Both the position numbers and the translations under genes were made by a program. This document shows positions 37,794 through 46,612 of a stretch of DNA of 64,000 nucleotides, in pieces. Position 1 is the first letter of the stretch. Each line of letters starts with the position of its first letter. The notes beneath the pieces are model-generated. The model was given only the letters and a program-made list of their open reading frames with translations, ran no database searches and was not told the DNA's origin. Source of the stretch: Pseudomonas sp. WS 5079 (lineage in GTDB: Bacteria; Pseudomonadota; Gammaproteobacteria; Pseudomonadales; Pseudomonadaceae); the NCBI RefSeq assembly GCF_012985465.1, contig NZ_JAAQWN010000006.1:310001-374000 (forward strand), in the 5' to 3' direction.

Positions 37794-38016
37794 ATGCTCT
37801 GTTATACTCCGGCCTTTCCGCCAGGCTTACGCCCGGCCGCTGTGGTCGTATCACAGGCATCCAACCCCGCTACTGCGCAGCTTTGCAGCCCGCGCGAGCC
37901 ATTGGAGTGCCTGCCAGCCCCAGCAGGACCGGACGGGGTTGCGTTCCTCTAAACGCCATTCGCGCCCGGCAAGATTATCCCTTTGGGCCAAGCCCTAACT
38001 ACAAACAGGATTACTC
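37794..38016 (+). promoter_or_regulatory. Long leader region of rhlE
   Basis: A TATACT -10-like sequence lies at 37803-37808, about 210 bases before the rhlE ATG, with no well-placed -35 hexamer. The stretch holds no gene and is GC-rich with several short inverted repeats, so a long structured 5' UTR is likely. Such leaders are common for cold-regulated helicase genes; this is inference. Confidence 0.4.
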
Positions 38017-39897
38017 ATGTCCTTTGCTTCCCTCGGTCTCTCCGAGGCTTTAGTCCGCGCCATCGAGGCAGCGGGCTATACCGAGCCTACTCCGGTGCAA
38101 CAGCGGGCTATTCCCGCCGTGTTGCAAGGTCGCGACCTGATGGTCGCGGCTCAGACAGGTACTGGTAAAACCGGCGGCTTCGCCCTCCCGATTCTGGAGC
38201 GGTTGTTCCCCAACGGTCACCCGGACAAATCCCAGCGTCACGGCCCGCGCCAACCCCGCGTACTGGTCCTGACCCCTACCCGCGAACTCGCCGCACAAGT
38301 GCATGACAGCTTCAAGCTGTACGCTCGCGACCTGAAGTTCGTCAGCGCCTGCATCTTCGGCGGCGTCGGCATGAACCCACAGGTTCAGGCCATGTCCCGC
38401 GGGGTTGACGTGCTGGTCGCCTGCCCTGGTCGTTTGCTCGACCTGTGCGGCCAAGGCAGCGTCGATCTGTCCCACGTGGAAATCCTCGTGCTGGACGAAG
38501 CCGACCGTATGCTCGACATGGGCTTTGTCCATGACGTGAAGAAAGTCCTCGCGCGCCTGCCGGCCAAGCGTCAGAACCTGCTGTTCTCGGCAACGTTCTC
38601 CAACGACATCACGGCCCTCGCCGGCAAGCTGCTGCACAACCCCGAGCGCATCGAGGTCACGCCGCCCAACACCACGGTCGAGCGTATCGAGCAGCGGGTG
38701 TTCCGCCTGCCAGCCAGCCACAAGCGCTCGCTGCTGGCTCACCTGATCACCGCTGGCGCCTGGGAACAGGTGCTGGTGTTCACCCGCACCAAGCACGGCG
38801 CCAACCGCCTGGCCGAGTACCTGGACAAGCACGGCCTCACCGCCGTCGCCATCCACGGCAACAAGAGCCAGAACGCGCGGACCAAGGCCCTGGCCGACTT
38901 CAAGGCCGGCTCCGTACGGATCCTGGTCGCCACCGATATCGCCGCCCGCGGCCTGGATATCGACCAACTGCCGCACGTGGTCAACTTCGAGCTGCCAAAC
39001 GTCGATGAAGACTACGTGCACCGTATCGGCCGTACTGGCCGTGCCGGTCGTTCGGGCGAGGCCATTTCCCTGGTCGCCCCGGATGAAGAGAAACTGCTGA
39101 AAAGCATCGAGCGCATGACCAAGCAGAAAATCGCCGACGGCGACCTGATGGGCTTCGATGCCAGCACCGTGGAAGCCGAAAAACCGGAAGTGCGCGAGCG
39201 TCCGGATGTGCGTAACCCGCGCAACCCACGTGGTCCCAAGGGCGATGGCCCGAACGGCGGCGGTGGTGGCGGTGGTCGTCGCGACAAAGGCAAGGACAAG
39301 GGCGGCAAGGACAAGGCGCCTACCAACGGCCGTGGCGAACGCCCAGCCCGTGAGCAAAAGCCCCGTGAAGGCACCCCGGCCCGCGAACAGCGCCAGCCGA
39401 GCCAGCCGCCACGTGCCGCGGCCGACCGCGCACCGGACGAGTTCCTCGACGACGACGTGGATAACTTCGGCAACCGCGTCGACTACGTACCCCAGGCCAA
39501 GCCGGCCCAGGGCCGTGGTCGCCGCCCAGGTGCCCCGGCACCGGGCGCTGGTGCAGGTGCTCCGCGCACCGGCGGCCAGCCGCAGGGTCGCCAGAACGGT
39601 CCACGCAGCAGCAACGGCGCCACCACTGGCACCCCGCCTGCCAAGCGCAATGGCCCGCGCAACGGCGCTCCGCGTGACGGCCAGGCCCGTCGCGAAGAGT
39701 CGCGCAACCGCCGCCCTGCGCGTGATGAGCAGCCACGCGCCTCGGAACCTGCCGTGCAGAACCCGCGCAGCGGCACCACGCCGAAGATCATCCACAAGGA
39801 GTCGAAAAGCGATCGCTTCCCGACACCTGAGCAGTTGGATCAACTGCCAGGCCGCCCTCGTGGTGAAAAACCAGCGTTGCTGACCCGCAACCGCTGA
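38017..39897 (+). CDS. rhlE: ATP-dependent RNA helicase RhlE
   Basis: The 626-aa DEAD-box helicase core (residues 1-380) has AAQTGTGKTGGFALP, PTRELAAQV, DEADRMLDMGF, SATFSN and HRIGRTGRAGRSGEAIS. A tail of about 240 residues is rich in Arg, Pro, Gly and Lys (GGGGGGGRRDKGKDKGGKDK, many RNGPR/PRNG units) and is probably disordered and RNA-binding. In Pseudomonas such RhlE proteins take part in RNA turnover and cold growth. A terminator follows. Confidence 0.92.
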   Translation: MSFASLGLSEALVRAIEAAGYTEPTPVQQRAIPAVLQGRDLMVAAQTGTGKTGGFALPILERLFPNGHPDKSQRHGPRQPRVLVLTPTRELAAQVHDSFKLYARDLKFVSACIFGGVGMNPQVQAMSRGVDVLVACPGRLLDLCGQGSVDLSHVEILVLDEADRMLDMGFVHDVKKVLARLPAKRQNLLFSATFSNDITALAGKLLHNPERIEVTPPNTTVERIEQRVFRLPASHKRSLLAHLITAGAWEQVLVFTRTKHGANRLAEYLDKHGLTAVAIHGNKSQNARTKALADFKAGSVRILVATDIAARGLDIDQLPHVVNFELPNVDEDYVHRIGRTGRAGRSGEAISLVAPDEEKLLKSIERMTKQKIADGDLMGFDASTVEAEKPEVRERPDVRNPRNPRGPKGDGPNGGGGGGGRRDKGKDKGGKDKAPTNGRGERPAREQKPREGTPAREQRQPSQPPRAAADRAPDEFLDDDVDNFGNRVDYVPQAKPAQGRGRRPGAPAPGAGAGAPRTGGQPQGRQNGPRSSNGATTGTPPAKRNGPRNGAPRDGQARREESRNRRPARDEQPRASEPAVQNPRSGTTPKIIHKESKSDRFPTPEQLDQLPGRPRGEKPALLTRNR

Positions 39898-39912
39898 TTT
39901 TCAAAGCGCCAT

Positions 39913-39950
39913 AAAAATGCCCCGAATCGAAAGATCCGGGGCATTTTTTT
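39913..39950 (+). terminator. Rho-independent terminator of rhlE
   Basis: AAAATGCCCCG pairs with CGGGGCATTTTTTT around an AT-rich loop. Confidence 0.93.
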
Positions 39951-39968
39951 GGACTCGACATCGATCAA

Positions 39969-40059
39969 CTGTGGGAGCTGGCTTGCCTGCGATGACGGGA
40001 TTTCAGCCTGCATCGCAGGTGGCTGACCTGCCGCTATCGCAGGCAAGCCAGCTCCTACA
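39969..40059. repeat. REPIN of the GGCTTGCCTGCGAT class
   Basis: An inverted pair with GGAGCTGGCTTGCCTGCGAT and its complement, between the convergent rhlE and yceI-like genes. Confidence 0.9.
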
Positions 40060-40077
40060 TTGACCGTATTCCAGGCT

Positions 40078-40109
40078 AAAAAAAACCGGATCTCACGATC
40101 CGGTTTTTT
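40078..40109. terminator. Bidirectional terminator of the yceI gene
   Basis: AAAAAACCGGATC pairs with GATCCGGTTTTTT around TCAC, with T and A runs on either side. Confidence 0.93.
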
Positions 40110-40124
40110 ATGCAGCCTGCGAAT

Positions 40125-40703
40125 TTACTTCGCTTTGACACCTTCCAGCGAGATGTCCAGGTCCACGGTCTGGGAAGTCGGGCCTGGGCCTTTGATGCCG
40201 AAGTCATTCAGGTTCAGCGTAGTCTTGGCGTTGAAGCCAGCACGTTCGCCGCCCCACGGATCCTTGCCTTCACCGTTGAACGTGGCCTTGAAGGTCACAG
40301 GCTTGGTCACACCATGGAAGGTCAGGTCGCCGGTCACGTCAGCAGTTTTTTCGCCGGTTGGTTTAACTGCGGTCGAAACGAACTTGGCATCGGCGAACTT
40401 GCCAACGTCCAGGAAGTCCTTGCTGGCGATGTGCTTGTCACGTTCAGCGTGGTTGGACCACAGGCTGGCGGTTTTCACGTCGACGGCGATTTTGCTCGCT
40501 TCAGGCTTGGCGGCATCCCAGCTGAACGTACCATCCCAGTCCTTGAAGGTACCGTGGATGTAGCTGTAGCCCAGGTGGCTGATTTTCCAATCGATGAAGG
40601 CGTGCTGCCCTTCCTTGTCGATCTTGTAATCAGCAGCCATCACCTGACCAGCAGACAGCAGAGCAGAACCAATTGCCAGAGCGGCGAGAGTCTTTTTCAA
40701 CAT
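40125..40703 (-). CDS. YceI-family periplasmic protein
   Basis: The 192-aa product has a signal peptide (SAGQVMAAD) and the YceI lipocalin-like fold (HAFIDWKISHLGYSYIHGTF, TASLWSNHAERDKHIAS, FHGVTKPVTFKATF). YceI proteins bind long isoprenoids or other lipids; the P. aeruginosa relative has been described as protease PasP. It starts 32 bp after the cytochrome b561 gene, the usual two-gene unit. Confidence 0.92.
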   Translation of the reverse strand: MLKKTLAALAIGSALLSAGQVMAADYKIDKEGQHAFIDWKISHLGYSYIHGTFKDWDGTFSWDAAKPEASKIAVDVKTASLWSNHAERDKHIASKDFLDVGKFADAKFVSTAVKPTGEKTADVTGDLTFHGVTKPVTFKATFNGEGKDPWGGERAGFNAKTTLNLNDFGIKGPGPTSQTVDLDISLEGVKAK

Positions 40704-40735
40704 GCTTTCTATTCCTTGTGAGTCGAGGTTGAACA

Positions 40736-41287
40736 TCAGGCTTTGCGCCCCAGCATACGAACCAGGGTCGCGTCACGATCAATGAAGTGGTGCTTCAACG
40801 CGGCCACGCCATGCAGGCCGGCAAACACCACCAGTACCCAGGCCAGGTACAAATGCACCAGCCCGGCTACGTCTGCCTGGTCCGGTAGACCGGAAACCAC
40901 GGCAGGAATTTCAAACAGGCCAAACACCGGGATCCCGACACCGTCTGCGGTGGAAATCAGGTAGCCGGCAATCATCACGGCAAACAGCCCGAGATACAGG
41001 AACGCGTGGCCAAACGCCGCGCCGATCCGGGTCATGCGGCTATAGCTGGCCAGTGGCGGCGGTGGTGGGCTGAGCAGGCGCCAGACAATGCGCACCAACA
41101 TCACCGCAAACAACGTAATACCAATGCTTTTGTGCAAGTCCGGTGCATCTTTGCGCCATAGGCTGTAGTAGTCGAGGCCGACCATCCACAGGCCCAGCGC
41201 GAACAGGCCAAACACCACCAGGGCCACACTCCAGTGGATAACAATGCTGACCCAGCCGTAGCGGGCCGATGTGTTTCGTAGTTGCAT
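40736..41287 (-). CDS. Cytochrome b561
   Basis: The 183-aa inner-membrane protein has four hydrophobic helices and conserved haem-ligand His residues (SIVIHWSVALVVFG, APDLHKSIGITLFAVM, FGHAFLYLG, LVHLYLAWVLVVFAGLHG). It carries two b haems and probably moves electrons from ubiquinol. It is cotranscribed with yceI, suggesting a shared redox or lipid role. AGGA lies upstream of ATG. Confidence 0.92.
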   Translation of the reverse strand: MQLRNTSARYGWVSIVIHWSVALVVFGLFALGLWMVGLDYYSLWRKDAPDLHKSIGITLFAVMLVRIVWRLLSPPPPPLASYSRMTRIGAAFGHAFLYLGLFAVMIAGYLISTADGVGIPVFGLFEIPAVVSGLPDQADVAGLVHLYLAWVLVVFAGLHGVAALKHHFIDRDATLVRMLGRKA

Positions 41288-41561
41288 TCCCCAAATCCTG
41301 TAAGAGCCGTGTCCAAGACTAGCGTGTTACCTATCGATATAAAGCCGAAAATTTCGCTTTGAAATATCGATTTATCCGATGTTGAGCCTATGAACAGTAA
41401 ATTAACTAGGGATTAAGGACTATTGAGCACAAACGTGACAGACCGTCCTGCATTTACTGCCAATTCACCGTTCATGGGTTGTGACACAGCCCACCATTGC
41501 ATAGGCTTGCGCGATTGTTTTGCCTGCGCGGGTCACGGCAGCGCTTCGAGGAGACTAAAAG

Positions 41562-42968
41562 ATGGGCTTGAACAACCAGTGGATGCAACGCGATCTGGCG
41601 GTGCTGTGGCATCCCTGCACCCAGATGAAAGACCACCAGCAACTGCCGCTGGTGCCGATCAAGCGCGGTGAAGGCGTATGGCTGGAAGACTTCGAAGGCA
41701 AGCGCTACCTCGATGCCGTCAGCTCGTGGTGGGTCAACGTGTTCGGCCACGCCAACCCGCGTATCAACCAGCGCATCAAGGATCAGGTGGACCAACTGGA
41801 GCACGTGATCCTCGCCGGCTTCAGCCACCAGCCGGTGATCGAGCTGTCCGAGCGCCTGGTCAAGATCACCCCCGAAGGCCTGACCCGCTGCTTCTACGCC
41901 GACAATGGCTCGTCGTGCATCGAAGTCGCGCTGAAGATGAGCTTTCACTATTGGCTCAACCGCGGCCAGCCGAACAAAAAGCGCTTTGTCACCCTGACCA
42001 ACAGCTACCACGGCGAAACCATCGCCGCGATGTCGGTCGGTGATGTGCCGCTGTTCACCGAGACCTACAAGGCGCTGCTGCTGGACACCATCAAGGTGCC
42101 AAGCCCGGACTGCTACCTGCGCCCCGCAGGCATGAGCTGGGAAGAACACTCGCGCACCATGTTCCAGGCCATGGAACAGACCCTGGCGGACAACCACGAC
42201 AGCGTCGCCGCCGTGATCGTCGAACCACTGATCCAGGGCGCCGGTGGCATGCGCATGTACCACCCGGTGTACCTCAAGCTGCTGCGCGAAGCCTGCGACC
42301 GGTATGGCGTGCACCTGATCCACGATGAAATCGCCGTGGGCTTCGGCCGTACCGGCAGCATGTTTGCCTGTGAGCAGGCGGGCATCCGCCCGGATTTCCT
42401 GTGCCTGTCCAAGGCCCTGACCGGCGGCTACCTGCCGCTGGCCGCCGTGGTCACCACCGAAGATGTGTACAGCGCCTTCTACGACGACTATCCGACCCTG
42501 CGCGCCTTCCTGCATTCCCACAGCTACACCGGCAACCCGCTGGCCTGTGCGGCAGCCCTGGCGACCCTGGATATCTTCGAAGAAGACAACGTCATCGAGA
42601 ACAACAAGGCCCTGGCCCAGCGCATGGCCACCGCCACCGCGCACCTGGTAGACCACCCCCATGTCTCGGAAGTGCGCCAGACTGGCATGGTGCTGGCCAT
42701 CGAGATGGTGCAGGACAAGGCGACCAAGACCGCCTACCCCTGGCAGGAACGGCGCGGCCTGAAAGTGTTCGAGCATGCCCTGGAACGCGGCGCGCTGCTG
42801 CGCCCGCTAGGCAGCGTGGTGTATTTCCTGCCGCCGTATGTGATTACCCCGGAGCAGATCGACTTCCTCGCCGAAGTGGCCACCGAGGGCATTGATATCG
42901 CCACCAACAGCAAAGTCAGCGTGGCCGTGCCCAAGGACTTCCACCCAGGCTTTCGCGACCCCGGCTAA
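41562..42968 (+). CDS. bioA: Adenosylmethionine-8-amino-7-oxononanoate aminotransferase
   Basis: The 468-aa class-III PLP aminotransferase uses SAM as amino donor to make DAPA in biotin synthesis. It has WHPCTQMKDH, the WW of AVSSWWVNVFGHANP, YADNGSSCIEVALKMSF, HDEIAVGFGRTG and the PLP Lys in CLSKALTGGYLPLA. ATG has CGAGGAGA upstream. rsmE follows after a REPIN; the other bio genes are not in the window. Confidence 0.96.
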   Translation: MGLNNQWMQRDLAVLWHPCTQMKDHQQLPLVPIKRGEGVWLEDFEGKRYLDAVSSWWVNVFGHANPRINQRIKDQVDQLEHVILAGFSHQPVIELSERLVKITPEGLTRCFYADNGSSCIEVALKMSFHYWLNRGQPNKKRFVTLTNSYHGETIAAMSVGDVPLFTETYKALLLDTIKVPSPDCYLRPAGMSWEEHSRTMFQAMEQTLADNHDSVAAVIVEPLIQGAGGMRMYHPVYLKLLREACDRYGVHLIHDEIAVGFGRTGSMFACEQAGIRPDFLCLSKALTGGYLPLAAVVTTEDVYSAFYDDYPTLRAFLHSHSYTGNPLACAAALATLDIFEEDNVIENNKALAQRMATATAHLVDHPHVSEVRQTGMVLAIEMVQDKATKTAYPWQERRGLKVFEHALERGALLRPLGSVVYFLPPYVITPEQIDFLAEVATEGIDIATNSKVSVAVPKDFHPGFRDPG

Positions 42969-42980
42969 CCCTCAGCCCCC

Positions 42981-43080
42981 TGTAGGAGCCGGCTTGCCGG
43001 CGAAAAACGTGAGAGCGCCGCGTTCATCCAGGCCCCCTCGTTATCGTTGACCTCCATCGCCGGCAAGCCGGCTCCTACAG
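42981..43080. repeat. REPIN of the GGCTTGCCGGCGA class
   Basis: Perfect TGTAGGAGCCGGCTTGCCGG at the left and its complement at the right, 62 bases apart, between bioA and rsmE. Confidence 0.93.
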
Positions 43081-43134
43081 TACGCCGTCGCTCCCGCTGC
43101 ATAGCAACACACACATTATTTGCAGAGAACAGAA

Positions 43135-43854
43135 ATGAGACTGTCGCGTTTTTTCACCGATACCCCGCTAAGCCTTGGCGACCACGAATTGCCCGAAGCC
43201 CAGGCGCACTACATCAGCCGCGTGTTGCGCATGAACGAAGGCGATGCCGTGCAACTGTTCGACGGCTCTGGCCAGGAATTTCGCGGCAGCCTGCTGGAAG
43301 TCGGGAAAAAACGTGTGACGGTGCAACTGACTGAAGCCTTCGCCGGCCAGGTCGAGTCGCCACTGCACATTCATCTGGGCCAGGGCCTGTCCCGTGGCGA
43401 GCGCATGGACTGGGCCATCCAGAAAGCCACCGAGCTTGGGGTCAATGCCATCACGCCGATCTTCAGCGAGCGCTGCGAAGTGCGCCTCAAGGACGAACGT
43501 GCCGACAAACGCCTGCTGCACTGGCGCCAGGTCGCAATCAGCGCCTGTGAGCAATGCGGCCGCTCTACGGTGCCGGTGATTCACCCACCGCTGTTGCTGG
43601 CCGATTGGTTGAAACAGGCCGAGGCAGATTTGAAGCTGGTGCTGCACCCGGTGGCCGAGCCGCTGGTGAGCCATGCCAAGCCATCGAGCCTGGCGTTTTT
43701 GATCGGGCCGGAGGGTGGCTTGACCGATGGTGAAGTCCAGACCGCGCAAGGCGTTGGCTTCCACGCCGCACGCCTGGGGCCGCGGGTGTTGCGCACCGAG
43801 ACGGCGCCCGTAGTTGCGCTGGCCGTCGCACAACAGCTATGGGGCGACTTCTAA
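43135..43854 (+). CDS. rsmE: 16S rRNA (m3U1498) methyltransferase RsmE
   Basis: The 239-aa SPOUT methyltransferase modifies U1498 of 16S rRNA with SAM. It has LGQGLSRGERMDWAIQKATELG, CEQCGRSTVPVI, FLIGPEGGLTDGEV and the knot end LGPRVLRTETAPVVAL. ATG 43135 follows GAGA; a TTG at 43120 is less likely. Confidence 0.95.
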   Translation: MRLSRFFTDTPLSLGDHELPEAQAHYISRVLRMNEGDAVQLFDGSGQEFRGSLLEVGKKRVTVQLTEAFAGQVESPLHIHLGQGLSRGERMDWAIQKATELGVNAITPIFSERCEVRLKDERADKRLLHWRQVAISACEQCGRSTVPVIHPPLLLADWLKQAEADLKLVLHPVAEPLVSHAKPSSLAFLIGPEGGLTDGEVQTAQGVGFHAARLGPRVLRTETAPVVALAVAQQLWGDF

Positions 43855-43879
43855 CCCCACGTTGCAAACCCAATCAAAC

Positions 43880-43964
43880 TGTAGGAGCTGGCTTGCCTGC
43901 GATGGCGGCATCAAGGCCTGCGCAAGACTTGCGGGCCTCATCGCCGGCAAGCCGGCGCCTACAG
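43880..43964. repeat. REPIN, mixed halves
   Basis: A left half GGAGCTGGCTTGCCTGCGAT and a right half ATCGCCGGCAAGCCGGCGCC, between the convergent rsmE and dguC. Confidence 0.88.
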
Positions 43965-43974
43965 GCTGGGTGTT

Positions 43975-44877
43975 TTATTCCACCGGATCACTCACCGGCT
44001 TGGCAATGATCGCCTTCAGCTCGCTGGTCATGGGGAACTCCAGGTTCAATCCCTTCGGCGGGATCGGCTGTTCAAACCAGCGCTGGTAGATCCCGTTGAT
44101 TTCCCCCGAGCTGTACAGCTCGCCCAACGTTTCGTTGACCACCGCCAGAAACTGCGGGTCGTCCTTGCGCACCATGCAGCTGTAAATTTCCCGCGACTGC
44201 TCCTCGCCCACCACCACCCACTTGTGCGGGTCCTTGGCCTTGGCACGCTCGCCGTAGAGCAACGCATCGTCCATGTAGAACGCCACGGCCCGGCCCGATT
44301 GCAACATCTGGAACGCCTCGCCGTGATCCTTGGCGCTGATCACCGACATATCCAGCTTGTGCTCGTGGTTGTAGCTCTTGAGGAACCGCTCGTTGGTGGT
44401 GCCGGCAGTGGTCACCACGTTCTTGCCGCGCAGGTCGGCGAAGCGCTGGATACCGCTGTCGTTGGCGGTGAGCAACTGGCCCTTGACGTAGATAAAGCCA
44501 TAGGAAAACGCCACCTGCTTCTGCCGCTCGGCCGTCACCCCGGTGGAGCCGCACTCCAGGTCGACGGTGCCGTTGATCACCAACGGAATACGGGTCTGGG
44601 AGGTGACCAGGTTGTACTTCACGTTGAGCTGGGGCACGCCGATCTTCTGTTGGATGCGCTCGACAATCTTGCTCGCCAGGTCCACCGAGTAACCCATGGG
44701 TTTGCCGGTGTGATCGCCGACATAGGAAAACGGCACCGACGCATCGCGATAGCCCAGGGTGATGCTCTTGGCATTCGCGACCTTGGCCAGGGTGCCCACC
44801 AGCGGCGCTTCATTGGCCTGGGCCTGGGCCGCCAGTAACAGCCCGAGGGCCGTGCCGATCAACGTGATTTTTTGCAT
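43975..44877 (-). CDS. dguC: Periplasmic amino-acid-binding protein of the D-glutamate operon
   Basis: The 300-aa product has a signal peptide (LLLAAQAQAN) and the GltI-type SBP fold (ITLGYRDASVPFSYVGD, DLECGSTGVTAERQKQVAFS, SCMVRKDDPQFLAVVNETL). It is the third gene of a unit with a D-amino-acid dehydrogenase and a RidA protein, the order of P. aeruginosa dguABC (PA5084-PA5082), where DguC is the binding protein. No permease is linked. Confidence 0.87.
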   Translation of the reverse strand: MQKITLIGTALGLLLAAQAQANEAPLVGTLAKVANAKSITLGYRDASVPFSYVGDHTGKPMGYSVDLASKIVERIQQKIGVPQLNVKYNLVTSQTRIPLVINGTVDLECGSTGVTAERQKQVAFSYGFIYVKGQLLTANDSGIQRFADLRGKNVVTTAGTTNERFLKSYNHEHKLDMSVISAKDHGEAFQMLQSGRAVAFYMDDALLYGERAKAKDPHKWVVVGEEQSREIYSCMVRKDDPQFLAVVNETLGELYSSGEINGIYQRWFEQPIPPKGLNLEFPMTSELKAIIAKPVSDPVE

Positions 44878-44901
44878 TGTTATTCTCCGTTGGTTTTCTT
44901 G

Positions 44902-45255
44902 TTATGGGCGGCGTACAGCGATGACGCTGATTTCCACCAGCACACTGGGGCGTGCCAGTTCCGCCTGCAGGGTGGTACGGGTCGGTGCCTGGCCGGGCGT
45001 GAGCCAGGCGGACCAGACATCATTCATCGGCGCAAACCCCTCCTGAATGTTCTTCAGGTAGATCGTCGCGTTGAGCAGATGATCCTTGTCGCTGCCGGCT
45101 TCGGCCAGCAGCGCATCAATTTTGGCCAGCACCTCGTGGGTCTGGGTGCTTACGTCCTGGCCGTCGCCCGGCACCTGGCCGGAGAGGAAGACCAGGTCCT
45201 GGTAGGTCACGGCGCCCGACAGGCGACTGTTACTGTTGATCCGGGTGATGGTCAT
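44902..45255 (-). CDS. dguB: RidA-family enamine/imine deaminase
   Basis: The 117-aa protein has the RidA pattern (VFLSGQVPGDG, LLNATIYLKNIQEGFAPMN) and the active-site Arg in PTRTTLQAELARPSVLVEI. RidA enzymes hydrolyse reactive imines, here probably the iminoacid made by DguA, to 2-ketoglutarate and ammonia. It starts 9 bases after the dguA stop. Confidence 0.9.
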   Translation of the reverse strand: MTITRINSNSRLSGAVTYQDLVFLSGQVPGDGQDVSTQTHEVLAKIDALLAEAGSDKDHLLNATIYLKNIQEGFAPMNDVWSAWLTPGQAPTRTTLQAELARPSVLVEISVIAVRRP

Positions 45256-45264
45256 TGCGCTGTC

Positions 45265-46506
45265 CTATGCGGCGCGGGGCGCGAGGCCCTGCATATCAAT
45301 GGAAGGAGTGTGCTGGCCAATCAGTTCGGCCAACACCTGGCCGCTGCCACAGGCCAGGGTGAAACCCAGGGCGCCGTGGCCGAGGTTGAGCCACAGGTTG
45401 CGGTACACGCTGGCACCAATCAGCGGCACGCCGCTGGGGGTGGCCGGGCGCATGCCGGCCCATTCGATGGCCTGGCTGTAATCGCCGGCCAAGGGGAACG
45501 TCTCACTGGCCTGGCGCTTGATCAGGGCCAGGCGCTTGGGCTCAAGGCCCTTATCGAAGCCGACGATATCGACCATCGCCGCCACCCGCAGTTGTTCGCC
45601 GATCCGCGCGTAAACGATCTTGCGGTCATAGTCGGTGATGCTGATGTTCGGCGCGGCGTGCTCCGCGCCAATCGGCACGCTCAGGCTGTAGCCCTTGAGC
45701 GGATACAGCGGCAATGCGATGCCCGGCAAGGCCAACTCGGGGCTGCGTACTCCCGCCGCCAGCACCAGGTGCTGCACCGGCATCACCTCGTCACCTAACT
45801 CAATCGCCTGCACGGTGCCGTTGGCATGGCGGATACCCGTGACCTTGCGCCCCAGCACAAACCGGCACCGGCCCGACGCTTGCAGGCGCGCCGCCAACTG
45901 CTGGCAGAAGCCATGACAGTCCGCCACTTCTTCATTGGGCGTGTAGATACCTCCGACAAAATCCCTGGCCCCCAGGGTCGGCTCCAGCCGCGTGCAATCG
46001 GCCGCCGACAGCACTTGCTGTTGCAGGCAATCGAGCACCTTGTTGCGAGCGTGCTCGAAGGTGTGATGGCTGCGAAATGTCACCAGCTTGCCGTTACGTT
46101 TCCAGTCGAAGCCGTCCAGCCCGTCTTCTTCGCGCCATTGCTGCAAGGTGCCCTGGCTCAGGGTGGCTAGGCGCAGCAAGTGCCCGGCGTTGCGCTTGTT
46201 GACCGATGCCCGGCAGGCGCCAAGGAAGGAGGCCATCCAACGCCATTGCGCCGGGTCCAGGCGCGGGCGCAGCTTTAACGGCGAGTCACCGCGCAGCAGC
46301 CAGCCAATGGCTTGCAACGGCACACCTTTGTCCGCCAGCGGCGCAACGTAGCGATAGGACAATTGGCCGCCATTGGCAAAGCTGGTCTCGCTGCCCAGGC
46401 TGTCGCGGGCTTCGACCACCGTCACGTCCATGCCGGCGCGCACCAGGGCATAGGCGCTCGCCAGACCGATGACCCCACCGCCAATGATGCAAACCTGCTC
46501 AGCCAT
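45265..46506 (-). CDS. dguA: FAD-dependent D-glutamate dehydrogenase (DadA family)
   Basis: The 413-aa protein starts with the FAD motif CIIGGGVIGLASAYALVRAG and has SFANGGQLSYRYVAPLAD and WAGMRPATPSGVPLIG, the DadA pattern. The neighbours (LysR, RidA, binding protein) and order match dguRABC, so D-glutamate/D-glutamine is the likely substrate rather than D-alanine. ATG 46506 gives the family N-terminus; the open frame beyond is the promoter region. Confidence 0.87.
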   Translation of the reverse strand: MAEQVCIIGGGVIGLASAYALVRAGMDVTVVEARDSLGSETSFANGGQLSYRYVAPLADKGVPLQAIGWLLRGDSPLKLRPRLDPAQWRWMASFLGACRASVNKRNAGHLLRLATLSQGTLQQWREEDGLDGFDWKRNGKLVTFRSHHTFEHARNKVLDCLQQQVLSAADCTRLEPTLGARDFVGGIYTPNEEVADCHGFCQQLAARLQASGRCRFVLGRKVTGIRHANGTVQAIELGDEVMPVQHLVLAAGVRSPELALPGIALPLYPLKGYSLSVPIGAEHAAPNISITDYDRKIVYARIGEQLRVAAMVDIVGFDKGLEPKRLALIKRQASETFPLAGDYSQAIEWAGMRPATPSGVPLIGASVYRNLWLNLGHGALGFTLACGSGQVLAELIGQHTPSIDMQGLAPRAA

Positions 46507-46588
46507 ATCGATTCCCAAGCGTTGTAATGAGCGTCCAAGGGTAGGGGCAGGTGACAGGCGCCGGACAATGAATAAAGATGGGCCACCT

Positions 46589-46603
46589 ATAAACAAAGGT
46601 TAT
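46589..46603. promoter_or_regulatory. Candidate LysR-type (T-N11-A) box in the dguA-dguR gap
   Basis: ATAA-N7-TTAT in the 106-bp divergent region, ten bases before the dguR start. LysR regulators usually bind T-N11-A in such gaps and repress themselves. Only one site is clear. Confidence 0.35.
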
Positions 46604-46612
46604 GGACTCGTC

